Assembly: GCA_963725275.1 (NCBI GenBank)
Contig: CAVRXS010000005.1
Location: forward strand, 186,001-250,000
Direction of reading: 5' to 3'
From: Bog-756 sp963725275
Lineage (GTDB): Bacteria > Actinomycetota > Acidimicrobiia > Acidimicrobiales > RAAP-2
DNA: 64,000 bases
Below, piece by piece: positions 40,350 to 49,449 of this stretch. A model generated the notes under the pieces. That model worked only from the letters and a program-made list of their open reading frames with translations. It searched no databases and was not told the origin of the DNA. Within the stretch, counting starts at the first letter, position 1; each line of letters opens with the position of its first letter. The position numbers and the translations under genes are program-made.

Positions 40350-40715
40350 ATGGGACAGAAGGCAAGAGTGGAGCTCGTGCTTGACTGCGCACAGCCCAGG
40401 AGGCTCGCCGAGTTCTGGTGCGCTGCGCTCGACTATCGCGACTACTACACGGACACGAAGATGGCAGTGCTGGTTCCCAAGGAAGGGATGGTGTCGCCGC
40501 TCATCCTTCAGGGCGTACCTGAGCCCAAAGCCGGTAAGAATCGTATGCACCTCGACATCGTGGCCGACGACATCGAAGCCGAGATCCATCGACTGGAGGT
40601 ACTCGGCGCGGATCGCATCGACCCCGGTGTGCAGAGCTTTGGTGGGACCCAATGGGTGAGAATGTCGGACCCCGAGCAGAATGAGTTCTGCATCAGCAGC
40701 GGCATCGAGTGGTGA
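40350..40715 (+). CDS. VOC-superfamily glyoxalase-like protein
   Basis: A 121-residue protein of two beta-alpha-beta-beta-beta modules: LVLDCAQPRRLAEFWCAALDY in the first, MHLDIVADDIEAEIHRLEVLGA and GGTQWVRMSDPEQNEFCI in the second. This is the Glyoxalase_6-like pattern of actinobacterial small proteins. The substrate is unknown. ATG 40350 follows GGAGGTAAGG. Codon use is less GC-biased than in core genes. Confidence 0.85.
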   Translation: MGQKARVELVLDCAQPRRLAEFWCAALDYRDYYTDTKMAVLVPKEGMVSPLILQGVPEPKAGKNRMHLDIVADDIEAEIHRLEVLGADRIDPGVQSFGGTQWVRMSDPEQNEFCISSGIEW

Positions 40716-40850
40716 GGCGTTGGCGACAGTGGGGCCGCCAGCGGCAGTGTTGGATGGACCACCGGAAACTGAATGGGATGCTCGGAGGCGTCTGCCTCGG
40801 AATGATGGCACCGCTGGAGACCCGCTGGTAACCCGGTGGCCATGATCGAC

Positions 40851-41357
40851 TCAGACAGCGTGGTTATGGGCGAACCGCAGGATAGCGATGTGCTTGTCCG
40901 TGTCTCTTTGCATGAGCTCGATGAGTAAATCCCAGAGTGTCGTGTCCTTGACTTCACTCAGGTCCCGGCGGAGCGTCGTCAACTCCCGTAAGTCTTGCTC
41001 CTCATGGTGCAAGAGACGCCGGGTGACCTCCAGAACCTCTTCCCTGTTCTCCTTGTCGAAGTCCATTCTCGGAACTTCCGGACTGTCGGCTCGTAGTTCC
41101 GCACTGGCCTTCAGCGACGATGCAAGCTGCCTGAACAGGAGGTGATGGCGACGCTCATCATCGATGAGCCAATTAATGACATATGCAAGCGCTGTCGACT
41201 CGGTATCCGCCGCGGCCCTCACGTACTCCTCGAGTAGTTCGCGCTCCTGGACGATATGTGTCGTGAGGTGATCGAACAATCTAAGCTCCCACTGGCTGGC
41301 GCCGAGCGGAGGCGCCAACGAGCCGTCGACCGGGGTATCGCTGCAGGCCTCTAACAT
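40851..41357 (-). CDS. Ferritin-like four-helix protein of unknown function
   Basis: I do not recognise the exact family. From ATG 41357, which follows AGAGGAG, the 168 residues form a helical bundle with candidate di-iron ligands repeated by helix: FDHLTTHIVQERELLEEY, WLIDDERRHHLLFRQL, LLHHEEQDLRELTTL and LMQRDTDKHIAILRFA. That Glu/Asp-x2-His-rich spacing is typical of ferritin-like or rubrerythrin-like proteins. It is transcribed divergently from the ABC exporter genes. Iron binding is inference. Confidence 0.7.
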   Translation of the reverse strand: MLEACSDTPVDGSLAPPLGASQWELRLFDHLTTHIVQERELLEEYVRAAADTESTALAYVINWLIDDERRHHLLFRQLASSLKASAELRADSPEVPRMDFDKENREEVLEVTRRLLHHEEQDLRELTTLRRDLSEVKDTTLWDLLIELMQRDTDKHIAILRFAHNHAV

Positions 41358-41545
41358 CGCTCTACTCCTCTGGCTGTATTGACGCTGGCGGGGTGTCTCG
41401 TGCCTTGCCAGGCGGCGACTCCGCTGCTCTTCGTCCAGTGTGACATCTCGAATGTGCTTCAAACAGAGCCATTGGTCCCAATATTGTTCGGCAGTACCGC
41501 CGGTTCGATCGTTCAATCGGAACAACAGTAGGGAGGAGGTTGCCA

Positions 41546-42463
41546 GTGGTAGCCACGGCCATACGCACGGAGGGCCTGACCAAGCGATACGGCCACGTCG
41601 CCGCCCTCGAGCACCTCGACCTCGAGGTCGCGCCGGGCGAGGTCCTCGGTTTCCTGGGTCCCAACGGAGCCGGCAAGACAACGACTATCCGGCTGCTGCT
41701 GGGACTGATCAGCCCGACGGAGGGGCATGGCGAGATCTTCGGCCTCGACTGCCAGCGCGAGCCCGTCGAGGCCCACCGCCGTCTGGCTTTCGTTGCCGGG
41801 GAGGCGAACCTGTGGCCCTCACTCACCGGAGCTGAGAGCCTCCATCTGCTCGGGCGAGTCCAAGGGCGGGTGGACCAGGCGTACCGAGATGAACTGATCG
41901 ACCGCTTTGACCTTGATCCCACCAAGAAGGTCCGCGCATACTCCAAGGGCAACCGCCAGAAGGTCATCTTGATCGGCGCGTTGATGGTTCGTCCCGACCT
42001 GCTCGTGCTCGACGAGCCAACCAGTGGGCTCGATCCTCTCATGGAGCAAGCATTTCGCCGTTGCATTCACGAGGCCCGCGACCGCGGCCAGACCGTCTTC
42101 CTCTCCTCCCACATCATGAGCGAGGTGGAATCCCTCTGTGATCGAGTTGGTATCCTCCGCGAGGGGAAGCTCATCGAGATGGGCACCTTGGCCGAGATGC
42201 GACATCTCAGCGCGCTGACCGTCGAAGCGACCATCGACGGTCCGATCCCCGAGCTGTCCCAGTTGTCCGGAGTCACCTCGGTCGAGGTCGATGGCCCAGT
42301 GGTCCGTTGCCAAGTCCAGGGACCTGTCGGGCCGTTGCTTGAGGTCCTTGCGGCCGCGGACGTCACTCGCCTCGTGAGCCGCGAGCCGTCGTTGGAGGAA
42401 CTGTTCCTCGCTCAATACGGAGGGGACGGTCGATTCGAGGAGGCGGACAGAGTTGTCGGCTGA
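41546..42463 (+). CDS. ABC transporter ATP-binding protein
   Basis: ATPase subunit of an export-type ABC system (CcmA/DrrA-like). Domain features are Walker A FLGPNGAGKTTTIRLLLGL, a signature loop in the form YSKGNRQKVILIGAL (LSGGQ is replaced by SKGNRQ, as in several ABC-2 exporters), Walker B LLVLDEPTSGLDPL and the H-loop FLSSHIMSEVE. About 90 C-terminal residues form an accessory domain. I chose GTG 41546, 6 nt after GGGAGGAGG (41531-41539), over TTG 41540. It overlaps its permease by 11 nt. Confidence 0.92.
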   Translation: MVATAIRTEGLTKRYGHVAALEHLDLEVAPGEVLGFLGPNGAGKTTTIRLLLGLISPTEGHGEIFGLDCQREPVEAHRRLAFVAGEANLWPSLTGAESLHLLGRVQGRVDQAYRDELIDRFDLDPTKKVRAYSKGNRQKVILIGALMVRPDLLVLDEPTSGLDPLMEQAFRRCIHEARDRGQTVFLSSHIMSEVESLCDRVGILREGKLIEMGTLAEMRHLSALTVEATIDGPIPELSQLSGVTSVEVDGPVVRCQVQGPVGPLLEVLAAADVTRLVSREPSLEELFLAQYGGDGRFEEADRVVG

Positions 42464-44105
42464 GCTCGCCATCCATCGACTCCCTTTCTTGTCGGTCGGA
42501 CGCTCGCCTGGAACCGTCGTGGCGGGCCTCACCGCTCGGAAGGCCGTCCGGTCCGGCACCGTCTGGGGCTATATCTTTGGTATCGCAATCGCCTCGTCGG
42601 CGATCAGCTATACGACGATCTACAGAACTCAGGCCCAACGCCATGCGCTGGCCACCGCCTATGGGTCGAACAAGGCGACCAGCGCCCTGTTCGGACCGGC
42701 ACCGGACCTCCAGACCGTCGCCGGGTTCACCGTCTTCAAGATCTCGATGACCCTGATGATCCTCGGTGCCGTGTGGGGCCTGCTCACCAGCACCCGCCTG
42801 ATGCGGGGCGAGGAGGACAGCGGGCGATGGGAAGTGTTCCTCTCCGGCCAGACCACCCGAAAAGGGGCCGCAGCTCAGGCGCTCGGTGGTCTGGGGGTCG
42901 GCGTCGGCACGCTGTGGGCGCTCACCGCTCTCATTACGGTGCTCACCGGCCTCGACTCGAAGGTGGGTATCGACGCCGGTCGAGCCCTGTTCTTCGCCCT
43001 GGCCATGGTCGCAACGGCGGTCATGTTCCTGGCGGTGGGTGCGTTGACCAGCCAGTTCGGCCCGACCCGACGCCAGGCGGCCTCCTACGCAGCAGTTGCT
43101 CTCGGTGTCTCGTACGCGGTCCGGATGATCGCCGACGCGGGAGTGGGCCTCCATGAGCTGATTTGGGCCTCGCCACTTGGCTGGGTGGAGGAACTCCAAC
43201 CACTGACCGCGCCCCAACCCTTAGCCCTTGTGCCCATCATCGCCTTTACGGGCATGTTGTCCGTCTTGGCTGTGCATCTTGCCGGGTCGCGCGACGTCGG
43301 GGCGAGCATCGTGGCGGACCGAGCGACCAGTCAGCCGCGGCTGCGGCTTCTCTCTGGACCCACGGGTCTGGCAGTCCGGATGCTGAGACCGACGGTCATC
43401 GGTTGGTGGGTTGCGATCGCTGTCTCGGGACTCCTCTACGGCCTTATCGCCAAATCTGCGGGCGCCACGATCTCGGGGTCTTCGGTGCAGAAGGTCTTGT
43501 CAAAGCTTGGCGCGGCGGGCACAGGCGCCGAAGCCGTGCTCGGTGTGTGTTTCCTCATCCTGGCAGTCCTCGTGGCCTTTGTCGGCGCTGGCCAGCTCAC
43601 TGCCGCGCGCTCGGAAGAGGCCGGCCGCAGGCTCGACCTCTTGCTGGTCCGCCCGGTCTCCCGTATATCGTGGCTCACCGGCCGCCTGCTCGTGGCGCTG
43701 GCCGTGCTCCTGGTGAGCGGAGTGGGTGCGGGGTTCTCCGCATGGCTGGGCGCAGTCAGCCAGCACGCACGGGTGAGTTTGCCGACATTGCTCGAGGCGG
43801 GCGTGAACTTGGTCCCGCCAGCCGTCACGATCTTGGGGATCGGGGTGTTGGCATTCGGGATGCGCCCTCGGATCACGTCGGTCGTCGTCTACACGCTCTT
43901 GGGCTGGTCACTACTCGTCGTGATCGTCGGTGGTATCGGTGCCATGAGTCATTGGGTACTCGACACCTCGGTCTTTCACCAGATGGCTTCGGCCCCTGCC
44001 GTATCACCGCATTGGGAGGCGAATGGGATCATGACGGCCGTCGGCATAGCGGCGGCAGTCGTCGGAGGATTCGCGTTCAGGCGACGGGACCTGCAGGGCG
44101 AATGA
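42453..44105 (+). CDS. ABC exporter permease, 12-TM type
   Basis: A 550-residue membrane protein with about twelve hydrophobic segments in two halves of six, the arrangement of fused ABC-2 permeases (TipA/antibiotic-exporter type, COG3559-like). Conserved-looking cytoplasmic patches are LMRGEEDSGRWEVFLSGQTTR and RSEEAGRRLDLLLVRPVSR, one in each half. TTG 42453 follows GAGGAGGCGG and overlaps the ATPase gene, so they form one transporter. The substrate is unknown; such systems often export lipophilic or antibiotic compounds. Confidence 0.88.
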   Translation: MSAELAIHRLPFLSVGRSPGTVVAGLTARKAVRSGTVWGYIFGIAIASSAISYTTIYRTQAQRHALATAYGSNKATSALFGPAPDLQTVAGFTVFKISMTLMILGAVWGLLTSTRLMRGEEDSGRWEVFLSGQTTRKGAAAQALGGLGVGVGTLWALTALITVLTGLDSKVGIDAGRALFFALAMVATAVMFLAVGALTSQFGPTRRQAASYAAVALGVSYAVRMIADAGVGLHELIWASPLGWVEELQPLTAPQPLALVPIIAFTGMLSVLAVHLAGSRDVGASIVADRATSQPRLRLLSGPTGLAVRMLRPTVIGWWVAIAVSGLLYGLIAKSAGATISGSSVQKVLSKLGAAGTGAEAVLGVCFLILAVLVAFVGAGQLTAARSEEAGRRLDLLLVRPVSRISWLTGRLLVALAVLLVSGVGAGFSAWLGAVSQHARVSLPTLLEAGVNLVPPAVTILGIGVLAFGMRPRITSVVVYTLLGWSLLVVIVGGIGAMSHWVLDTSVFHQMASAPAVSPHWEANGIMTAVGIAAAVVGGFAFRRRDLQGE

Positions 44106-44313
44106 CCGCCAACCTCGAAGGGTCCAGCCAATGGCCATGTCAAGGGCCCTGCACCCCGGCATCGCGGATCTCCTCGCCAACGGGCGGGCTTGGCCAGGGT
44201 AGTTCCCCATCTCCAGATCTCGCGAATGTTGCGAGTCCCGGCACCGGCACGGGCGGGGCGAGGGGTAGCCATTCTCGGCGGCTCATGGCACGAGCCATAC
44301 GCTTGCCCAGACC

Positions 44314-44492
44314 ATGCCCGAACCCTCCCCCCAAACCATCCCTCTGAGGACTGTCATCCGCGAGTGGGGACGCATCGGTGCCATCGGGTTTGGCGGCCCC
44401 CCCGCCCACATCGCACTTTTCCGCAGGCTCTGCGTGGAAGAGCGGGGATGGCTCACTGCCCACGAGTTCGAGGACGGCATCGCTGCGGCGCC
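44314..44492 (+). pseudogene. chrA: 5' stub of a chromate transporter (chrA), cut by an IS
   Basis: The first 59 residues match the N-terminus of ChrA: REWGRIGAIGFGGPPAHIALFRR, EERGWLTAHEFEDG. The family then continues with ALANLLPGPNS, but here the frame enters the left inverted repeat of the IS element at 44493. The remainder of chrA is not found on the other side. The 208 nt before it (44106-44313) hold no gene that I can support. Confidence 0.72.
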
Positions 44493-44525
44493 TGTCAACC
44501 TTTGTGAGACAGAAAGTGTGGATAA

Positions 44526-45541
44526 TCACTGTGCCGTCGTTGCATCCTCCTTCGGTTCGTTGATCCAGGCCACTGCCGGTAGTTCCGGAGGCGTCGGGAC
44601 TTTCCGGACGAACCGCTCGGGATGGGCGGCGTAGGCGGTGGTCAGCACGTGACCACGCTGCTCTCGGATCAGTTCCGCTCTGCCGTAGTGGACGTCAGCC
44701 GGGGTGTGGAATCCGATGCCGGAGTGCCGATGATCGTCGTTATACCAACCGAAGAACCGGCCGCAGTGGGCATGGGCATCTTCGAAGGACCCGAAACTCT
44801 TGGGGAAGTCCGGCCGGTACTTGAAGGTCCGGAAGTGGCTCTCCGAGTAGGGGTTGTCGTTTGACTCACGTGGGGTCGGCTGTGGGACTTGGTGACGCCG
44901 AGGTCAGCCAGCAGGTGGGCAAGTGGCTTGGCGATCATCGGTGACCCCCGGTCCGAGTGGATGGTGAGCTCGCCGGCTCCGATGCCCTGCTTCTCGATGG
45001 TGTCAGCCATGAGAGCCTCGGCCAGGCTGGCCCGTTCCGCTCGAGCCAGCATCCACCCGGGCACGTAGCGGCTGTAGATGTCGATGATCGAGTACAGGTA
45101 GTAATAGGTCCACTTGGCTGGACCGTGGAGTTTGGTGATGTCCCACGAGTAGACCTGGTTCGGCCTGGTGGCCACCAGCTCGGGCTTCACCCGGGCCGGA
45201 TGGATGGCATGCCTGCGCCGGTCACCAACTTCGCCGTGCTCCCGGAGTACCCGGTACATGGTGGAGACAGACCCCAGGTAGATGCCCTCGTCGAGGAGCT
45301 TGGCATAGACGGTGGCCGGAGCCTCGTCGATGTGCTCGGTGCTGTTCAGCACCCTGCGGATCTCCTTCCGCTCGACCTCGGAGAGGGCCCGGGGCTGGGG
45401 GGTTGCCACCCGCTCGGACTTCGGTGGAGCCGGGCTCTTGCGGTGCCGGCGGTAGTGCCGTGCCCGGCTCTCACCGAGGGCTGCACACGCGGCCCGCGCC
45501 CCGACCATCGGGGTCAGCTCGTCGATGGCTTCGTCGATCAC
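44526..45541 (-). pseudogene. IS3-family transposase OrfB, frameshifted
   Basis: The N-terminal part (GTG 45541 to about 44865) has an HTH_21-like region and the integrase core with the first two catalytic Asp in YSWDITKLHG and IHSDRGSPM. After RPHVS, a 2-nt insertion near 44858-44865 shifts the frame. Correcting it restores NDNPYSESHFRTFKYRPDFP, with the catalytic Glu (codon 44841-44843), HRHSGIGFHTPADVHYG and a stop at 44526-44528. As it stands the open frame runs to 44669 and lacks the Glu. Confidence 0.88.
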
Positions 45542-45990
45542 CTGGTCTCGCCTCTCTCGTCCGGCTCGCTGTCGGTGGCGAACTGCTCCAACAGCGCCGA
45601 GAGTTTTCCCTGGACTTCGATGACCTTCCTCGCCTTGTCCAGCTCGCCGGTGAGCCGCTCCTTGTCCTTCTTCAGTCGGGCGATCTCCTTGTCACGGGGA
45701 TCGGCGGCCTGGCGGCCGGCCGGTCGGGCCAGGGCCTCCTCTGCTCCCCGATCACGCTGGCGGCGCCACTCGGTGAGGAGGGAGGAGTAGAGGCCTTCCC
45801 GGCGGAGCAACGCTCCTTTCTCGGCCTTGCCCAGCGTGTCGTACTCGGCGAGGGTCCTCGCCTTGTAGGTGGCAGGGAACCGGCGTGGCCCCGTGGCCCG
45901 TTCGGGGATCTCGGGGTCCGGGTCTGTGGTGTCGTCCATGCCACCAGCATGATGGCGCGTGTCGTCAGAGTGGTTGATTGTCGTGGTCAT
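45538..45990 (-). CDS. IS3-family transposase OrfA
   Basis: A 150-residue helix-turn-helix protein that recognises the IS ends. Visible are FPATYKARTLAEYDTLGKAEKGALLRREGLYSSLLTEWR (HTH region) and a leucine-zipper-like coiled coil DKEIARLKKDKERLTGELDKARKVIE. The ORF overlaps orfB by 4 nt (GTGA). In this family a fused OrfAB is usually made by -1 frameshifting or coupled initiation. The start may instead be the internal ATG near 45939. Confidence 0.88.
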   Translation of the reverse strand: MTTTINHSDDTRHHAGGMDDTTDPDPEIPERATGPRRFPATYKARTLAEYDTLGKAEKGALLRREGLYSSLLTEWRRQRDRGAEEALARPAGRQAADPRDKEIARLKKDKERLTGELDKARKVIEVQGKLSALLEQFATDSEPDERGETR

Positions 45991-46061
45991 TTTCGGGGCT
46001 CGTCTTCCCCGCCCTCAGTTCAATGAATCAGCAGTTCGATCTGCCTCACTGAAGGTTGACA

Positions 46062-46868
46062 CAGAGGGCCATTAGCAAGGCCATGGACGAGCTGATGGCC
46101 CGGAACCTCTCCGACCTCGACGTGGCCGTGCTCATGATCGACGGGCTCGACGTGGCCGGCTCGTGTGCCGTGGTCGCCCTGGTCATCACAGCCGACGGCA
46201 CCAAGGTCCCCGTCGGGCTCTGGCTCGGCGACACCGAGAACAAGACCGTCGTCACCGCCCTGTTGGCCGATCTGGTGGCCCGGGGCCTCGACGTCGAGTC
46301 GGGCGTGCTCTGCGTCATCGACGGCGCCAAGGCGCTCGCCGCGGGCATCAAGAAGGTGTTCGGCGACGCCGCCTTGGTGCAGCGATGCGTGCTGCACAAG
46401 CGTCGGAATGTAGAGGGTCACCTGCCCAAGGAGCTGGCCGGGGTCACCGACAAGCGATTGGCTCTCATCTTCGCCCAGCCCGACGCGGCCAAGGGCCTGG
46501 CCGCCGCCAAGGGACTCGCCAAAGAGCTCGAGGCCGACCATCCCGACGCCGCTGCGTCGCTGCGCGAAGGGCTCGACGACATGTTCACCGTGCGGCGTCT
46601 CGGCGTCGGCGGCACATTGGCCGCGACGCTGACCACCACCAATTGCATCGAGTCGATGATCTCAATCGCCAAGCGGACGACGCGACGAGTCACGAAATGG
46701 AAGGACGGCTCCATGAAGAAGCGCTGGGTCGCCGCCGGCATGCTCGAAGCAGAGCGCTCGTTCCGGCGAGTACGAGGCCACAAGGACATGGCCAAACTGG
46801 TCACCGCCCTTGGCCGCCAAGTCACATCCGTCGTCGTTACACCCGACTACGATCAGGCAGCAGCCTGA
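46062..46868 (+). pseudogene. IS256/Mutator-type transposase, 5' truncated
   Basis: About 269 residues of a DDE transposase: first Asp in VLMIDGLDVAG, second in VLCVIDGAKALAAGI, the family block QRCVLHKRRNVEGHLPK and Glu in TTNCIESMIS. The usual 130-150 N-terminal residues with the DNA-binding domain are missing; the frame begins at the right end of the IS3 element (apparent TTG 46056 inside its repeat). The 116 nt after the stop resemble the tail of such an element, and no intact partner end was found. Confidence 0.85.
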
Positions 46869-46984
46869 ATGAGCTGTGGCCACCGCTGAACTTCAACAAC
46901 GAACGGGGCAACGTCTCGTTTGCCTCCATGCGGGTGCTATCGGACTAGCAAAGGACCACGCGTGACCTTCCTTCTCGGTGTTAT

Positions 46985-48337
46985 CTACATGTCTGGAGCC
47001 CAGTTGCCGTGAAAGCCGTATGGCACGCGCACGGGCAGATGTACGACCGCCACCGGGTCGCCGGTGAAGTCCTGCGCGTGCAGCACCAGGAGATCGCTGG
47101 CCTCTCGCACGGCGTCATAGACGATGCTGAGAACGAACCCCTCGTCTTCTCCCGATGTAGGGCTCTCCGGCACGAAGACCGCCTCACCGGCTCCGCCTCG
47201 TAAGGCTCTGGCCTCGGTCGCTCCGGTCGCCAGGTCATGCTTGATGAGCGCCCCGCCCATGGCGAGTCCGGCCTCGTCCTTCTCCTCGTGGTCGAGTGCG
47301 GCGCTGTACCCATAGCGGTTTCGGCGCCCGACGACACGCTCGTCCACGCGCGGGAACTCCTGGGGGCGGTCGTCGAGCAGTTGGGTGACCACCTTGCCGC
47401 CCCCTGGGTCGATGCGCCACCGCTCCAGCACAGGCGCACCCTCGTCGGGACCGGTCAGGTGCGTGGCAAACATCTTCGGGTGCCGCACCAGGTCGACGAT
47501 GACCGCGCCGTCCTCGTCGTAGGCGTTCATCGGGTGAAAGACGTAACAGGGGTCGACATCGCACCAGACCACGTCGTCCGCGCCGCCGTCCAGCGGAAGA
47601 AGCCCGACCCTGCTCTCGTAGTCATCAGACCAACGGTAGGGAAAGGCAAAGCCCTCGGCCACGGCCTCTGGACTGAAGAGGACCGGAAGGTCGTAGATCA
47701 CGGCAAAGGTGGTCGTGAGCGACATGTCATGGATCGAGACAGGTCCGCCGACGGGGATGTCCACGGTCCTCCGAACCCGCCCGTCTACGCCGACGACGCT
47801 GTACTGCACCTGGTTTCCCCAGGCCCAGTAGTAAGAGATCGCGTGCAGCTCACCGGTCTGCGGATCGCGCTTCGGGTGTGCGGTGTAGCCACCGGGCAGG
47901 GTGCCCTGGAAATCCGATGCCCCGACGGTGTCCAGCTCGTAGGTCATCTCGTAGGGTCGGGCACCCGCTTCGACGATCGCGTACGTCCTGCCCGCGTGCG
48001 CGATGACGTTGGTGTTCGACGAGAAGTCCATCCCGTCCACGACTGGTCCGGGGCGCGGGTCCTCGCCCAGCGCAGTCGCCACGTCCGCCGAGCGGACCCA
48101 TCGATTCCGGTACCAGCGGGCTTCGCCGTCGTCGATTCGGATTCCGTGGACCATCCCGTCGCCCGCGAACCAATGGTACGTGGCGGGATCCGGCGGCGTG
48201 ATCGGGTTGGGGCCGTTGCGGAGATACCGGCCGCTCAGGGTGCTCGGAAGGGTTCCGGTCACCGGCAGGTCGGTCACCGTCTCTTCGCTGGTGACCGGGG
48301 CGTAGTTGCCCAGGAGATACGGATTGGCCAGGGTCAT
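46985..48337 (-). CDS. Carotenoid cleavage oxygenase family protein
   Basis: A non-haem iron dioxygenase of the RPE65/CCO family that cleaves carotenoids or related polyenes (some members cleave stilbenes). The 450-residue product starts with the typical GRYLRNGPNP motif. It has the four iron-binding histidines at about 154 (YTAHPKRD), 203 (SIHDMS), 268 (YVFHPMNAY) and 443 (YGFHGNW). ATG 48337 follows AGAGGAGG. It lies beside an alpha/beta hydrolase on the same strand, possibly one catabolic unit. The substrate is unknown. Confidence 0.92.
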   Translation of the reverse strand: MTLANPYLLGNYAPVTSEETVTDLPVTGTLPSTLSGRYLRNGPNPITPPDPATYHWFAGDGMVHGIRIDDGEARWYRNRWVRSADVATALGEDPRPGPVVDGMDFSSNTNVIAHAGRTYAIVEAGARPYEMTYELDTVGASDFQGTLPGGYTAHPKRDPQTGELHAISYYWAWGNQVQYSVVGVDGRVRRTVDIPVGGPVSIHDMSLTTTFAVIYDLPVLFSPEAVAEGFAFPYRWSDDYESRVGLLPLDGGADDVVWCDVDPCYVFHPMNAYDEDGAVIVDLVRHPKMFATHLTGPDEGAPVLERWRIDPGGGKVVTQLLDDRPQEFPRVDERVVGRRNRYGYSAALDHEEKDEAGLAMGGALIKHDLATGATEARALRGGAGEAVFVPESPTSGEDEGFVLSIVYDAVREASDLLVLHAQDFTGDPVAVVHLPVRVPYGFHGNWAPDM

Positions 48338-48473
48338 CGCAGCCTCCTCTCGCTTCTGCTGCAGTTATATCCGATTGACCATGGGCACGCTCGAGCCGGC
48401 GAATTGCGCTTGCCTGACCGCTCACCATCGACGACCGGGTAAGGGGAAGGGGCTCCCGGTTCGACCCGAAATG

Positions 48474-49382
48474 CTACGGCTCGAGCGGCTCGGACCGTTC
48501 GCGGAGCATCCGCTGGCGGTCCTCGGTGCCGAGACGGGCGGGAACCGTCGAGTCGATGAAGGTGACGAGCGCCTCGACGAACTGCTCCGGAGCCTCGATC
48601 TGTGGGAAGTGGCCCACACCCTCGATGATCACCAGCCTGCTCCCGGGCATGGCGTCGTGCGCGGCCTGCGCGTGGCTCACCGGGATGATGCCGTCCCGGT
48701 CCCCCCAGACGATGAGGGTCGGCATGGGGGCCGCCAGGTAGAGCCGGTCCATCGCGCTCACCGTCTGACCGCCGGGGTCGATGACGGACTTGATCGTGCG
48801 GGCGAACGCCAAGCGGTTCTCCGCCTCGGCCAGTGACGCGTACGCGCTCCACATCTCGGCGATTCGACCCAGGCGGATCCCGCGGTCGTTGATCGCCCGA
48901 AAGAGGCTGTCACCCCAGTCGCGGACGAATCCCGGGAAGACGACCGGCATCACGTACTCGCTCCCCGGCAACGTCATGAACCGGAGCATCCAGTTCACCT
49001 CTCGTCCGAGGCCGCCACTGTCGACGAGGACGAGACGTTCGCATCGCTCAGGATGCTGGTAGGCGAACTGCATGGCCACGCCGCCACCGAAGGACTGCCC
49101 GACGACGGAAGCCCGGTCGATGTCGAGGACGTCGAGCAGATCACGGATCCCGCCGGCGAATGCCCCGAGTGAGTAGTCCCCGACGGGCTTCTCGGACTGA
49201 CCGTGACCCATGAGATCCGGTGCGACGACCGTGAAGCGATCTGCCAACCCTGGGATCACGTCCCTCCAGGTCCGCGAGCTGCCGGCGATGCCGTGGAGGA
49301 GCAGGAGGGCGGGCCCCTGTCCCTCCATCCGGTACGCCATGTCGTGACCGTGGATCGAGACGTGGTGGAGCCGGCCTTCCAT
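48474..49382 (-). CDS. Alpha/beta-fold hydrolase
   Basis: A 302-residue serine hydrolase: oxyanion LLLHGIAGSSRTW, nucleophile Ser 97 in VVGQSFGGGVAM, acid in IVWGDRDGIIPV and His in IEGVGHFPQIEAPE. Epoxide hydrolases, meta-cleavage-product hydrolases and esterases share this pattern, so the reaction cannot be fixed. I chose ATG 49382, 9 nt after GGAGAAG, over TTG 49400. It is 136 nt upstream of the carotenoid oxygenase gene on the same strand. Confidence 0.9.
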   Translation of the reverse strand: MEGRLHHVSIHGHDMAYRMEGQGPALLLLHGIAGSSRTWRDVIPGLADRFTVVAPDLMGHGQSEKPVGDYSLGAFAGGIRDLLDVLDIDRASVVGQSFGGGVAMQFAYQHPERCERLVLVDSGGLGREVNWMLRFMTLPGSEYVMPVVFPGFVRDWGDSLFRAINDRGIRLGRIAEMWSAYASLAEAENRLAFARTIKSVIDPGGQTVSAMDRLYLAAPMPTLIVWGDRDGIIPVSHAQAAHDAMPGSRLVIIEGVGHFPQIEAPEQFVEALVTFIDSTVPARLGTEDRQRMLRERSEPLEP

Positions 49383-49449
49383 GGCGACAGTCTTCTCCAA
49401 CGGTGCGGACCGCGCACTCAGTTGGACGTCTGCTCCAACGCAGCCGCTG

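Larger units (their letters stand above)
44493..46061 (-). mobile_element. IS3-family insertion sequence, defective
   Basis: A 1569-bp element bounded by TGTCAACCTT (44493-44502) and its inverted copy AAGGTTGACA (46052-46061); similarity continues imperfectly inwards. It encodes orfA and orfB in the IS3 arrangement on the minus strand. The flanks (chrA on the left, an IS256-type transposase on the right) show no target duplication, so the locus has been rearranged. orfB is frameshifted, so this copy cannot make its own transposase. Confidence 0.88.

Noticed and set aside
44669..44862. C-terminal end of the IS3 OrfB open frame as genuine protein
   Set aside because: The sequence after RPHVS is Ser/Thr/Pro-rich and family-unlike, while the neighbouring frame carries the expected catalytic end.
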